A DNA stretch of 64,000 nt from Calamus simplicifolius (Eukaryota; Streptophyta; Magnoliopsida; Arecales; Arecaceae), in assembly GCA_900491605.1 (NCBI GenBank), contig UESW01003881.1:758583-822582 (forward strand), given 5' to 3'. Positions 22,112 through 34,644 of this stretch are shown piece after piece. Below the pieces are notes generated by a model, which worked only from the letters and a program-made list of their open reading frames with translations, was not told the DNA's origin and searched no databases. The first letter of the stretch is position 1. Every line of letters begins with the position of its first letter. The translations under genes and the position numbers were made by a program.

Positions 22112-25100
22112 TTAAAAATCTTCATTTTTGAGTGATTTTGTAAATATATCAGCAATTTGCTCATTTGATTTACAGTACACAACCTTCACAATACCTTTAT
22201 TAACTTGATCACGAAGAAAATAAAATCTTGTGTCAATGTGTTTGCTTCTTCCATATTGAACTGGATTCTTAGCTAGTTCAATAGCAGACTTATTATCAAC
22301 ATATATCTTCACAGGCTCCTTTGTGAATGACTCAATTCTTTCAATAAGTTGCGCAACCATATGGCCTCACAAGCACATGATGCTGCTGCAACATACTCTG
22401 CTTCACATGTAGATAATGCAACAATGGATTGTTTCTTTAAGCTCCAAGAAAAAGCATTAGCACCAAAATAAAAGATATAACCAGAAGTGCTTTTCCGTTC
22501 ATCAAGATCTCCTCCCCAATCACTATCAGAAAAACCAATTAAACTTGCATCATTGGAATGAGTATAAAACATACCATGATCAAGAGTTCCTTTGAGGTAT
22601 CTTAGAATCCTTTTTGCTGCCATCCAGTGTGACTCCTTTGGATGTTCCATATATCTACTAATCAAACCAACTCCATAGACAATATCAGGTCGGCTTATAG
22701 TAAGATAACGAAGACTTCCAACAAGGCTTTTGAAGAGAGATGAGTTCACCTCCTTTCCTTCTCCTTCTTTACTAAGCTTGGCTCCATAAGCAACTGGGGT
22801 GTTTACTTCTTTGCAGCACTCTATTTTGAATTTTTGTAGAATGTTTCTAGCATAACTTTCTTGAGAAATGAAGATGTCATCTTCACTTTGCCTTACTTCA
22901 ATGCCAAGAAAATAAGACATCAAGTCTCCTCCCGTCATTTCGAACTCCTTGCTCATTGTTGCTTTGAACCCATATATCATTTCCATGCAATTACCTGTCA
23001 CAAGTAAGTCATCCACATATAGACATATAATTAAAATGTCATCTCCTTTTTTCTTTACATAAATAGCATGTTCATAGGAGCATTTGTTGAAACCACAATC
23101 TTGAAGATAGTGATCAATTCGAGCATTCCAAGCTCTCGGTGCTTGCTTTAATCCATACAAAGCTTTGTGTAACTTGTACACTTTATCTTTCATGCCTTTA
23201 TGGATATAGCCCTCAGGTTGCTCAATATAGACTTCTTCTTCAAGGTAGCCATTGAGAAATGCCGACTTTACATCCATTTGATATGTTTTCCACTTGTGAT
23301 GAGATGCAAGTGAGAAAATGAGCTTTATTGAATCAAAATGGGCTACATGCGCGAAAACTTCGTCATAATCGAGCCTTTTCTTTTGCTTGTAGCCTTTGGC
23401 AACCAAACGAGCTTTGTATTTTTCTACCTCTCCATTAGCAGTGCGCTTCACTTTATACACCCATTTGCCGCCTATCGCCTTTTGTCCTTTTGGAAGTGAA
23501 GTCAACTCCCAAGTATTATTCTTTTCTATGGCAATAATCTCCTCCTTCATTGCTTTTCTCCATTCAACTTTCTGCATAGCTTCATCAAATGTTAGAGGTT
23601 CAATATCAGCAAATAAACAATATAAATCAACTTGTTCAACTTCTTCTGTTTCATCATAAAGATCACTAATACTTCTAAACTTTCTTGTTGACTCTTCAGG
23701 GCTTATAGAACTTCTTGAGGAAGTCGGTGTAACTTATGGTGATGAAGATGATCTTGCTGGTGACAAGATTGGTTGAGTAGCTTCCTCATTTGTATTCTTC
23801 TCAGCTTCATTACAAGGTGTTATATTTGATATGAGAATCTTTGTCATTCCAATCCCATACTCCATCTTCATTGAAAATCACATCTCTACTAATGATGACC
23901 TTATTTGTCATTGGATTATACAATTTGTAGGCTTTGGATTGCTCACTATATCCTATGAAGATGCATTTTTGGCTTTGATCATCAAGTTTCTTCCTCTTCT
24001 CTTGTGGTACTTGGGCATAGGCAATACACCCAAAAATCTTTATATGGCTTACTCCTGGTTTGTAGCCACTCCAAGCTTCTTCTGGTGTCATACCTTTGAT
24101 GGCTTTTGTTGGGCTTCGGTTGATAAAATATGTTGCACATGCCACCCCTTCAGCCTAAAAATGCTGGGAAAGGTTCTTCTCTTTCAACGTGCTTCTAGTC
24201 ATGTCAAGAATGGTCCGGTTCTTCCTCTCAGCCACTCCATTTTGTTGTGGAGAGTATGGAGCAGTGAATTGATGTCAAACTCCTTCATCACAATAGCTTC
24301 TAAAAGCATTTGACATATATTCTCCGCCTCTATCGGATCTCAAAATCTGCACTTTATTGTTACTTTCTTTTTCAACTAAAAATTTGAAATATTTAAACAT
24401 AAAGAGTGCAGCCGACTTTTTTTTAAGAAAATAAACCCATAACTTTCTACTAAAGTTGTCAACAAATGTTATAAAATATTTGTTACGACTACAAGATTCT
24501 GGAAGAGGTCCACATATATCAGTATGCACTAGTTGTAATGGTCTTGTTGCTTTCCAAGATTTTCTACTTTTGAAGGGAGCTTTTGCATGCTTAGCTAGTG
24601 TACACTTCTCACAAACTTCATTTGGATAATTTATGTGTGGAAGTCCTTTCACCATTCCCTTATTAGATAGTAATTTCAAACTTTCAAAATTTAAATGTCC
24701 AAACCTGAGATGCCAAAGCCAGGAAGGGTCCTTGATATCCACTTGCAAACAATTTTGTGCTTCTGTCTTTACGATAAGAGGAAACATCCTGTTCTTCGCC
24801 ATCTGGACACGAGTAATCAGTTTCCATTCCAATCTTTTAGAGTTAGAGATAGTCCTTCCATATGAATTGCATAACCTTTCTCTAACAGTTGGCCAATACT
24901 TAGAATATTACTCTTCAAACTTGGCACATAATAAACATTGGAAATGAAATCATGTTTACCATTCTTTTACCAAATCATGATTTTACCTCTTCCTTTGATA
25001 GGAGCTTTGGAGAGATCCCCAAACTTCACATCACAAAACTCCCCTTCTTGCAATTCCACAAATAGCTCTTTTCTTCCACACATATGGTTTGAGGCTCCTG

Positions 25101-26179
25101 AGTCAAGAAACCATATATTCTTCAAGTCTCCATCTTCTTGGCATAACAAAAGAAGTGTCGGTTCTCCTTTTTGGTTGTTGGATTCAATGTTGTTGCTTTG
25201 CTTATTGTTCCAACACTCATAGCTATAGTGTCCATATTTTGATAATTATAGCATTGAATATTGGATCTTGATTGGTTACGACCTCCAATTGATCTTCTAC
25301 CTCGTCCACGTCCACCTCTTCTACCACCTCTTTCAATGTTGAAATTTGAGCTTTGTCCTCCTCCATCATTATAGCTTCTTTGACCATGGCCATGGCTTCG
25401 ACTACGACCACGGTAGTTGCTTCTGCCACCACGGCCACCATGATAGTTGTTGTCGTCATCTCTTTTGTTACTATAGGCCAATTGAAGCCCTTGATCTTTC
25501 TCTTTTTGGTCTTTTGCCTCCACCTTGGATTGAAGTATTTGCTCTGTATTATGTGCTTCATTTTTCTTTTGCATCTTTTGTTCATGAATTTGAAGTTTGC
25601 CCATCAACGCATTGATGGAGAGTGTATCAACATCATTAGCTTCTTCAATGGCGACAACAACATGCTCAAACCTCGGTGTCAAAGACCGAAGTATCTTCTC
25701 CACCACTCAACATCTTCTACCTTCTTTCTATTTCTCTTCAATTGGTTTACAATAACCAATATCCAAGAGAAGTAGTCAAATATGTTTTTCGTCTCCTTTA
25801 TGGTGGTGACTTCAAATTCTCCTCACAATTGTCGAAGCCGAATTCGCTTCACCTTTTCTTCTCCTTTAAAGATAGTAGAGAGAGTATCCCAAGCTTGATT
25901 TGCAGAGGTTGCTTCAGCAATTCTCTCAAATGTCACCTCATCTAAAGCTTGATATAATTAGAACAAAGCTTTTTTGTCTCTTCTCCTTAAGCCCCTTAAA
26001 GTATCTTTTTGTGCTTGATTGTACCCTCTTTCTTGCTCTGCTGTAGGTTCGGTGTAGCCATCTTGAACAATTTTCCATAGATCTTATGAGCCAAATAAGG
26101 ACTTCATTTGGATACACCAATTCCCATAGTTCTCCTTAGTAAGCTTGGAAACTTGAATATGCACGCCATCGTTGGCCAT
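22112..26179 (-). pseudogene. Copia-2 gag-pol, several frameshifts
   Basis: The gag start MANDGVHIQVSKLTKEN is at 26179, with a stop at 26084-26086. Gag continues in pieces to 25122-25706, which has an RGG-rich stretch and a zinc knuckle that has lost a Cys (CYNYQ). Protease: FLDSGASNHMC (24967-25149). GAG-pre-integrase and integrase: 24275-24832 (HTDICGP, RSDRGGEY) and 23810-24145. Reverse transcriptase and first part of RNase H: 22309-23577, with the active site CLYVDDLLV intact. The RNase H end is 22112-22360, after a frameshift near 22330. Frameshifts also lie near 24150-24270 and 25720. RT itself is open for 422 codons. Confidence 0.9.
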
Positions 26180-26213
26180 CTCCCTCAAGATTGGTCCTCT
26201 CAAAAAAAAATAA

Positions 26214-26226
26214 GGCTCTGATACCA
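26214..26226 (-). other. Primer binding site, Copia-2
   Basis: TGGTATCAGAGCC on the minus strand, matching initiator Met tRNA, two bases inside the right LTR. Confidence 0.9.
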
Positions 26227-26228
26227 CT

Positions 26229-26441
26229 TGTTGGAAACAATGTGGGTACACAAGGAGCTTTGATACCAGATTGATAGAAGTAGTAGAAGAAGATGATGAT
26301 GATGAAAATAGAGAGAGACCTAAAAGATGTATTCCCTCTAACATCTTCATAATAAGAGAGTATTATTTTCTTATTGAAAGTAATCTCCACTTCCATCAAT
26401 CTGGTATCAAAGCTCCTTGTATGCCCACCTTATTTCCAACA
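26229..26441 (-). repeat. Copia-2 right LTR, chimeric with inverted segment
   Basis: 26229 to about 26280 matches the start of the left LTR directly. About 26274-26441 is the reverse complement of 21577-21745. The join lies in a TAGAAGTAGTAG microhomology. The two outer ends of the element therefore form an inverted repeat of about 165 bp. Confidence 0.85.
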
Positions 26442-27485
26442 GAGTTAACAATTATGGCCACGTAGAAGGCGATGAAGATCGCAGGACCGCCAGATCCCTG
26501 CACTTTGAGCTGCGCCGTTTGGCCCTGATCACTACTATTTCACAGCTGCTTCCAATGTTGCCACCTCACGTCGGGTACTTCCCTATGATCACCCCTAGCG
26601 GCCTCTCCATTTTCCCAATCTCTCTTCCTCCAAAACCCGCTAGAGACGACAATTAATGGTGGCTATTTTAAATCAGATTCTTTTGTTACTAAATATACTA
26701 TTTAAAATATTAAAATGATGATTAATATTTGATTTGCCATATTTGTCAGGATTTCATAATCTCACCCTCTAAAATTCCAACCAACATCGTAAAACTACTT
26801 GGGTCTTGTATTATTTGGGTCATGTTTTCCATCTCAGCGGAGACATGGAGATCTCCTTCCATCTCGATGTTTCCCATGCACCAAGATGGCTAGGATATTG
26901 GCACTTTCAAAACAAACACAATAGATAAAAAGAATATCGTCCACTTCAATTCTTAAGTACGTTATAACTAAAATAATTATACATTCAATCAGCATAATTT
27001 TAATTATTTTCAGTCCATATCTATCCAATTGTTAGATTCAGATTCAATCCAAAATTTAGGTAGAATCCAGTTTTCAAACTCAACCCAGAGCTTTTAAATG
27101 TGCATTGGATTGGGACTAGATCGACCAAGTCATGACTGATCTACATCATACTAAAATTTAGAAGGCCTCCGTGTAACGCAGGAAGAAGAATAACCCTGAG
27201 AAGACCACAAGGATATCACCAAAGACCAAGACACCTTGGATCCAAAGTCAGTAAGCAAGCTAAGTAAGCTGCGATATATTCTGATATATGTCATTGGGAA
27301 GCTAAGACTGATGTCCAATTTGTCTACGTACGACATTGACAATTGTTCAGACTTCCAATTGAGTTCCAAAGGATCTTGCTGTAATTTTAAATGGTAGGTG
27401 TCAGCAAGATTGAAGCCATATACACACTTCTAGACGAACATAAGAAGCACATAGATAACATCATAAGGTGTTTTCTTCGCTCCCA
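26442..27485. other. Intergenic, no gene recognised
   Basis: One short open frame (to 26656) shows no domain. The rest is AT-rich. 27160-27485 is the 3' flank of gene D and is not similar to the flank of copies A and C. Confidence 0.4.
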
Positions 27486-28622
27486 TCAAGCGGTTGGATA
27501 AGAAGCTTCCATGGCGATGCCACAAAGCCCTTCCTTGGCATCGACGTCTCTCTCCATCCTGATGTATCCATTCTCGCCCCAAGATGAACCCCACGAGTTC
27601 TTCACCAGCCAATACTTGGTCCCATCGCTCGTCGTGCCGTAGCCGACGGCGGTGACACCGTGATCCAATTCAGTCCCACAGTCCCCAGTGAACACACCGC
27701 TCGAGTACAACTGGAAAGCAGAACCACCGGCATCGATGGCGACAGACACCGGGTGGTTCGCCACTGCCTTGAGGAGCGCCGCCTCGCTGTTGGCCGGCAC
27801 GTCCTCGAAGCCACTAATCGTGGCTGCATGGTATTTAGATTTCCCGGTGTTGCATGTGCCATCAGTAGCCTCGTATGGGTAGTCGGATTCGGTCGTAAGG
27901 CCTCCATTCTTGATGATGAATTGAAAGCATCGTCCATTAGACCCCCATTGCATCCTTGATCCTCACCTTTGGTGTCGCAGTCCACGAGCTCTTGTTCTGA
28001 TAGAGAGATGAGCTTCCCGGTGCTGAGTTTGGTGACTCCTTCCATTGCGGCCACAGCAGAGAAAGCCCAGCAGCATCCTGTCCGGTGCATTGGATGTCAG
28101 ATTGTTTGCAGAACAAGTACTATTGGAAGTCTATATTTGTAACACGATAAATTGGATGTTGATTAATTAGTTGAAATGGATCGGTTTGTTACCACATTGG
28201 CCTTGGTCCTTGATGGGAGTAACTGCACCCTTCGCCCTCCAGTCCATGCTCGCAGGCACTGCAGTGACGTTCTCATACTGGAAGCCGCTCGTCGCCTTCA
28301 CAGAGGCAGCTGGAGATGCCCTGAATCCAGTGTGCGTGGCCTTGAACTCTTCATTGGTGAGGTCGGCAAACTGATTGGTGCCGAGCTTGTACTTGTGGTT
28401 CCCAGCGTTGAACGATTCGATCAATTCCACGTTGGCTTTAAAAATTCTGAAGCGCTGCTCCTTCTCGGCTGCGTCCTTGTACACGCGCCGGTACTGAGCC
28501 ATCCATTGCTCGTGCTTCTCCGTCATCGACCTGTCGGTAAGCGTGCGGGATGCCGCATAAGAAGCACAAAGAGCGATCGCTAGCAACGCTACCAGCAGGC
28601 ATTTGTTTGTTGAGAAAGCCAT
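27486..28622 (-). pseudogene. SAG39-like: Papain-like cysteine protease copy D, one-base frameshift
   Basis: Two exons: 28193-28622 (ATG at 28622, GT donor 28192-28191) and 27486-28077 (AG acceptor 28079-28078, stop 27486-27488). Exon 1 has the same 430-base length as in the other copies. Signal peptide MAFSTNKCLLVALLAIAL; I29 propeptide with an ERFNIN series; catalytic region QGQCGCCWAF (Cys in place of the usual Ser before the catalytic Cys); LDHG and NSWG present. A single missing base near 27922 (after the DDAF codons) shifts the frame in exon 2. Downstream coding sequence is otherwise perfect, so either the loss is very recent or it is a sequencing error. If corrected, the product would be 340 residues. 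It differs from A, B and C throughout. Confidence 0.9.
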
Positions 28623-28714
28623 GGAGCTAAACGAAAGGTCGAGTGGATGGTGCGATGGAGTGGGCAGGGGAGTTGACTCGGTTACACATATCCAATTCTG
28701 AGGGGGGAAGTTTG

Positions 28715-28844
28715 TTTATATAGAGAGGAAGAGGGTTAATACTTCATGTACATGAAAGATCGTGGAAAGAAACTACTACTTGCCGTGCCGTGGCGATGCA
28801 TTGGTTTGGTTGGAAACAGGGACATCTACGTGCCTTGACGTATG
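28715..28844 (-). promoter_or_regulatory. Core promoter of copy D
   Basis: A good TATA box, TATATAAA on the minus strand (about 28716-28724), lies about 95 bp upstream of the ATG. The ACGT module CTACGTGCCTTGACGTA lies at 28819-28844, about 197 bp upstream, the same relative place as in copies A, B and C. Confidence 0.65.
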
Positions 28845-28849
28845 TTTAC

Positions 28850-29421
28850 AATTGGACGAGGGGAATCTCGGGTTCAAATGAGCACCAACATTTCAAAGAG
28901 AATAATAAAAAACACAAGCAAGAACCCAAGCTGGACATACTAAATAGGACGACCGTTGCAGAACGGCAAGCAGGATTTTTGCTTCGGTTGTAGAAGCCCG
29001 CAGCTTCCTACCGTATATCCAATCCAATTATTGTGCAGCCTAATTAAGCTAGCTGTTACTTTAATTAGTATTAAATTAATGAAGTAAACGAGAGTTCAGC
29101 ATGGGCCATAGGTAACTAGAAACTCTTTTTATTAAAAAAAAAATAGTAACGATTTGAATAATGGTGAAACTTTCCAAAGAATAAGCCAAAGAAGTGCCAA
29201 TCGTCTAAGATAATAGTTGTCCATTTGATTAGAGCACAATCCAAACTTAATCCTGGATGCAATTAACTACCGCATGACTTTATTAGTAGAAATGATTGAT
29301 ATATTCATAGAAATATATTTGCACTTTAAAATTAGAGTTTGATTTTTTCTTACAAGAATTGCCATTTTTAGTTCACGTTGCAAATTTAGTTCTAAAAATT
29401 AATGATCAGTTCTGATGGGGC
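28850..29421. other. Upstream flank of gene D, diverged duplicate of other copies' flank
   Basis: Alignable in patches with the flank of B and C (AGAACGGCAAG, CCAATTATTGTGCAGCC, AGCTAGCTG, TTAGTATTAAATTAATGAAGT), then AT-rich. No gene seen. Confidence 0.55.
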
Positions 29422-30174
29422 TGTTAGGGCAGCATCCAATCGATGGTGATGATCACACTCCCAGACAATCTTAGTCGGCCACTTGGATATAGTCTCCAGT
29501 CGGTTATCCGGGTAGAGCCTCCCATCTGCCACCTAGAAAGGATTTCCAGTCGACCACCCGGGTAGGATCTTCAGTTGGCCATCCGAGTAGGACTTCCAGC
29601 CGACCACTCAAGTAGAGCCTTCAGTCGGCCACCCGAGTAAGACCTCCAGCTGGCCACCCAGGTCAAACTCCTTATGAGGTCCACGTGCATAACTCCTATC
29701 GCTCATGATGGTTTGCAGAATCCTCCCATGATCCTGAACCACAACAGAAAGATTCCTTCTACTACGAATGTGGGGGCAGATTCTGCAAGTTCTATTACAG
29801 TTGTCCAAGTCCGGCAAATCCTGCCAACAGTTACGGTGCATGGGGAGCGAATCGTGCCAATTGTTACGGTGCATGAGGAGCAAATCTTGCTAATTCAGTT
29901 ATTCCAAGAGCTCCTGCAGGTCCTTTAAATGGATAGGTGGGACCTTCGGCCAAATAAGAAACACACACACACACTTAAACAATTAAGCTTTCCTTCAAGC
30001 TTAGGGCTATTATCCAGAATACTAACTTGAGCATCGGAGTATCCCCGCTGGAATCCCTGGCCCAATGACTTTTTACAGATTCTGATCAAGAAGAGCCCAT
30101 CATAGGATCCTTGGTCCACCGGAAAAGATGATCGAAAGCTCGCCGACGGTTGAGGAAGTGTCTTGGCAATAATA
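29422..30174 (+). repeat. Probable 5' LTR of Gypsy-2
   Basis: Starts TGTTAGGGCAGC. 29480-29665 holds about seven degenerate units of 30-33 bp built on CCAGTCGGCCACCCGAGTAG. The end is placed by comparison with the LTR/primer-site junction of Gypsy-3 and is approximate. Confidence 0.6.
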
Positions 30175-31149
30175 GATTGGCACACCAGGTAAGGGAAGCA
30201 GGTGACAGATCAGCAATACCAGTTTACATATCTTCGTCCCCTCTAGATCAAAGATGGCGGTGACAACGCATGCTCAGGAGGCCTCTACTAGCCGCGTGGG
30301 GAGCCTTCACGACGAATCGAGAGAAGGCCAACCTCCTTGCTCTAACATCGCCACCGCCTCAAATCGTCCAGTCGGATCAGCTTGTCACCCTCACCCAGCA
30401 AGTTCAAGTGCTAATGGTGGTGGTCTAAGAGCTACAGAAGTAGCATTCCGTAACCACACAGCAACAGCCAAGGGCTTTCGCTCCCTCTATGGCTACTGCT
30501 CATGCCAGCCATCAATCCACTCACGGAAGATCTTCCCATCGGGGTCTCACCGCCGACATACCTCACCATTGTGCTGCTAGAGCATCCATCAAGCTCATCA
30601 GCAAGAGCACCACCACCGTGAAGCCCCGAAGTGGCCTCGATCTCCCACTCATCGTTAGAAGAGCCCCCCCTCTTACGGACAACGGTACGGGAAGGAGCCG
30701 AAGCGAGGGCATCGGCATCTTCTCTCTCCTTATTCATATCCTGAGTCATCAGAAGAGGAGTTCACTAACGGACCAATCAACCGCAAGGTGAAGCGACGCC
30801 TTGACAAGTGCAACTGGCAAATGAAAGAACTCAGTCGTAGGTTCATTGACTTGCCAAAGAGGGACTACAATTCTCATCCCCATCTCACTCACCACATCAA
30901 CGGATAATACCCTAGGGATGACTTACATCAAGTATCTAGAAGCCTCGAGCATCGACGTTGTAGACGAAGTACTGCTAGTCACACGGGAGATGATTTGGAT
31001 AGATGCCTATGTCCGCTACCTCACTAATAGTACTCTCTCAAACGATAGCGTAGAAGCTAAATTGCTCAAATAAAGAGCTTCTAGATTCATGGTAATGGAT
31101 GGCTATATAGAAGGTTGTCCTCTTTTCCCTTTTTAAATGTCTAGGCTCA

Positions 31150-32209
31150 GCCGACTACATTCTCGAAGATCCACAAAGGCATCTGTGAGAATCATCTGTG
31201 AGGTAGGTCGCTAGCATAGAAGGTGCTTGCCAAGGATATTAATGGTTCACCATGCGAGAGGATACGGCCAAGTTGGTTTGAAAGTGCGACAACTGCCAAC
31301 GACATGCACACATCTAGCGACAGCCCACTTTTCACCTAAGCCAGCTCTCATTCCCATGGCCCTTCGCTCAGTGAAGCATGGACATCCTTGGTCATTTCCT
31401 TCGGCATCGGGCCAACGGAGGTTCTTTATCATCGCCAACAACTACTTCAACAAATGGATCAAAGTTGAGGCATTAGCACACATTATCGAGAGCAAGGTAA
31501 AATCCTTCTTTTGGAAGTCCATCATCTGCCGCTTTGAACTACCCCATACCATCATCACCGACAATGATCGGCAATTCGACAATAAGACATTCAAAGAATT
31601 TTGCATCGAGTTAAATATTCGCCATCGATTCACCTTGTTGGCCATCCAAAAATCAACGGGAAGCCGAAGTGACGAACAGAACCATCCTCCAGGGCCTTAG
31701 GATTCGACTGGATGAGTTCAAAGGTAGATGGGTGGAGGAGCTCCAAGTGTACTGTGGGCTTACCATACAACTCTGAGGATGTCCATTGGAGAGACACCAT
31801 TCAGCCTTGCCTTTAGATCAGAAGTCATCATTCCAATCGAGATTGACCTCCCAAGCTCATGGATGGAATCATAAAATGAAGAAGACAACTCCACATAGTT
31901 GAGGGCCAATCTCGACCTCATCGACGAAGCATACAACCGAGCAGGATCAGGATGGCAGCATTTCACCAGCAAGCTACGAGATACTACAATGCTCGCGTGC
32001 GTTCCAAGGCTTTCTTTCTTAGGGATCTCATCCTAAGGCGTGCTGAAGTCTTCAAACCAACAGAAGGAGACAAGCTTTCCTCAAATTGGAAAGGACCCTA
32101 TCGAATTGCCAAAACATTTCACAAGGGTGCCTACGGATCGAAAAGCTTGATGGAAAAACAATCCCCTGCACATGGAATGCAAAAAATCTTCCGTATGTAT
32201 TACCAATAG
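31150..32209 (+). pseudogene. Integrase of Gypsy-2, broken
   Basis: A zinc-binding N terminus in pieces (KCDNCQRHAH near 31285), then the core in 31227-31700 (IICRFELPHTIITDND, with Asp, and ANNYFNKWIKVEA). Frameshifts follow, then a C-terminal piece 31952-32209 (LSSNWKGPYRIAK). Related to the integrase of Gypsy-3 at 47750-48927. Confidence 0.82.
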
Positions 32210-32299
32210 CATGTAAGAATCTATTTGAAAGAAGTAAAAAAGGGGTTTCCAACATGATGTTCATCATCCGGCCTCCCTATGGATTGAAGACTACCTCCT

Positions 32300-33000
32300 G
32301 ACTCCACGTCGGGGGTTGAGTCTAGTTGGCTTACAGTTGGAAGAAATCTACTTTCTGGCTCAGAGTTGGCGGATGCCCTACCTTCCAACTCCTTGTTAGG
32401 GATGAGTCCAGTCAGCTCATAGTTAGGAAAGATCTATCCCCTAACTCACAGTTGGCGAACGCCTACCTCTGACTCGTGTCGAGGGATGAGTCCAGTCGCT
32501 CACGGTTAGAATAAATCTACCTCCTGGCTTATAGTTAGCGGACGCCTACCTCCTGACTCTACGTCATGGGATGACCGTCCAGTTGGCTCACAGTTAGGAA
32601 TGATCTACCTTCTAACTCATAGTTGGCGGACACCTACCTTCCGACTTTGCATTGGAAGATGAGTCTAATCGGCTTCACAGTTGGAAGAGATCTACCTTCT
32701 AGCTCACAGTTGGCGGATGCCTACCTCCCAACTCCTCATCGAGGGATAAGTCCAGTCGGCTCATAGTTGGAAGAGATCTACCTTCTGGCTCACAGTTGGC
32801 AAATGCCTACCTTCCAGCTCTATGTGAGAGGATGAGTCCAGTCGGCTCACAGTTGGAAAAGATCTACCTCCTGGCTCATAGTTGGCAAACGCCTACCTTC
32901 CGACTCTACATCGGAGGATGAGTCCAGTCGGCTCATAGTTGGGAGAGGCCTGGCTCACGATTGGTGGATACCTATCTCTCAACTCTGAGTCGAGAGACAA
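32300..33000 (+). repeat. Tandem array, about eight units of about 87 bp
   Basis: GATGAGTCCAGTCGGCTCA and variants recur near 32317, 32401, 32482, 32570, 32657, 32747, 32836 and 32923. Each unit also has GATCTACC and CTCACAGTTGGC. It lies just 3' of the integrase, as the short arrays do in Gypsy-3. Confidence 0.85.
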
Positions 33001-34323
33001 TTGCTGGCCGCTATCAACCGGCCAAGTCGTGACCAATCTACTTTCAACCTTACTCCAAGTCCTTCAAGCAAGCAAGCATATGGTCTCAGAGAACATGTGG
33101 ATGCAGTCACAAGTTCGTGCAAGGTAGACAAAAACTATCAACACCAAAAGCAGTGTAAAAAGAAAAGATATCTCTATGGGAAGGAGTCGGAGCTATATGT
33201 ACTAAGAAGTAGATTCAAACACTGAGGTCGTAACTGGTAGTTCAATTTTAACTGATTTCCTAGGAGATCAGTTAAACCAAAAAAGACTCCCTTCTATCCA
33301 GGGCAGCTAAACATCAAAAAGGCTCATAATTGTAAAGCATGGACAAGTTAAACATAAGTGATGTGGACCCATTTGAGACTCCCCTCTATCCAGGACAATT
33401 CAATTTGACTAAAGTATACCATCCAATCAGGAAAGCCACCTTGCGCCAAGAGCGAGCTAATCAAAACTATTCACTTACAACTGGCCAACTTTAAGGGGAA
33501 AAAAAAATAAACTCTCTCCAAAAGCAATCCTAAACTTCATAAGTAGGTGATTCTAAGCGTGAGCTTTTTAACCTAAAGAGCTTGTCAAAGGGCTCTAATT
33601 CTTCTTCGAATCGTTTGGTTAATTTGAATATGAGAGGATATTAGGAGATTACCTCTAGAGTCTAACATATTTTTGTATGTTTCTTTCACATATAAGTATT
33701 AATCGACTGAAGAAAGTGCTCTACGAATTTGAGTTATAAATTGATTCTTTGATTAACATATGAAGGCCACTTTTGAACATCAACCAAGAGGAAAGAGGAT
33801 GAGCTGGTAGACTGAACGATTAGATACCTTGAATTGGACGGTCTTGGCGGAATGGCGTGGAAAACCTTCAATAACTGTATCTAACCTTGTTTATTTTGAG
33901 GCATTAGAAGTTATATATGTAGTACATTGCATTCCGGATGATAACCAAACATTCATTCAACGTGGTCCAGAAAGATTGCTATTATCCATGGACTCTTTGG
34001 AAAAGGTGCATCAATTTCACTGCCAGGCTCCCACCTCATCAATCATTTTTATCCACGAGGACCTCCACTTTTGTCCCTAAAGTAGACATGGTTGACGTGG
34101 GCTTCGTTCAGACCACATTCCCCACAATCAATTAGTGCTTCCTTGGTGGGTGGATTCATGAGATTTAATTTGTGACTGGCAGCAGCCAAAGAACTAAAGA
34201 AAGAGACTCTTTTCGTGCCTCCACTTCTATAATGCACTCCCTAAACCAACGGTTCTGGGACCAAACTTTCTGACCAACGAATTCTCCAGCCCATATGTCA
34301 AGACTACCGCTCATTAGAGTACA
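33001..34323. other. No gene recognised
   Basis: Intergenic or strongly decayed sequence. Short open frames at 33829-34237 overlap on both strands and show no domain. Confidence 0.35.
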
Positions 34324-34620
34324 GAAAAGATTTTGTACATCGTATTTGGTGTAGCAAGTCCTAAGTAGACTGCATCATTCTTTTTTATTAGTCCACATGC
34401 ATCCAGTAAAAAATGTTAAGATAGCTTTATGATATCCTGAGAGAAAAAATTATGATACCTCAGTTTTAAACATATGATACCGTAGTTATAAAATTAAGAT
34501 ACTCGTTCAGAAAGCAAAAAAAAATTACGATATTCCAGTTTTAAACTTACAATACCGTAGTTTCTAACTTTTTAATCAACTATATGTACTAAGAAGTAGA
34601 TTCAAAAAAATACAAACTGA
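34324..34620 (+). repeat. Second MULE-type terminus with decayed motif copies
   Basis: 34324-34405 aligns with the terminal repeat of the large MULE (GAAAAGATTTTGTACATCG, then GTAGCAAGTCCTAAGTAGAC, as in the right repeat). It is followed to about 34590 by ATGATACCGTAG, GATACCTCAGTTTTAAAC and CGATATTCCAGTTTTAAAC, which look like ACGACACCC motifs after C-to-T decay. Confidence 0.68.
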
Positions 34621-34644
34621 CTTGTTTAAATCGTAATACAGAAG

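Larger units (their letters stand above)
21577..26441 (-). mobile_element. Ty1/Copia retrotransposon (Copia-2) with rearranged 5' LTR
   Basis: About 4865 bp in minus orientation, with gag and pol in Copia order and an initiator Met tRNA primer site at 26214-26226. The left LTR (21577-22052) is 476 bp and starts TGTTGGAAATAAGG. The right LTR (26229-26441) is only 213 bp: about 50 bp in the normal orientation, then an inverted copy of the LTR's first 165 bp. GAGT flanks both outer ends, a possible short target duplication. Confidence 0.9.
29422..33000 (+). mobile_element. Gypsy (Tat-like) remnant, internally deleted (Gypsy-2)
   Basis: A probable 5' LTR (29422 to about 30174) is followed by a primer-site-like GATTGGCACACCAGG, a degenerate gag leader and a broken integrase, then an 87-bp tandem array in the place where Tat elements have extra 3' sequence. 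Most of gag, protease, reverse transcriptase and RNase H is missing. No 3' LTR could be recognised. Confidence 0.72.

Noticed and set aside
26417..26656. Short open frame after Copia-2
   Set aside because: No recognisable domain or partner gene, and it begins inside the LTR.
33829..34237. Overlapping open frames on both strands
   Set aside because: No domain, no conservation visible within the window, and composition like the intergenic background.
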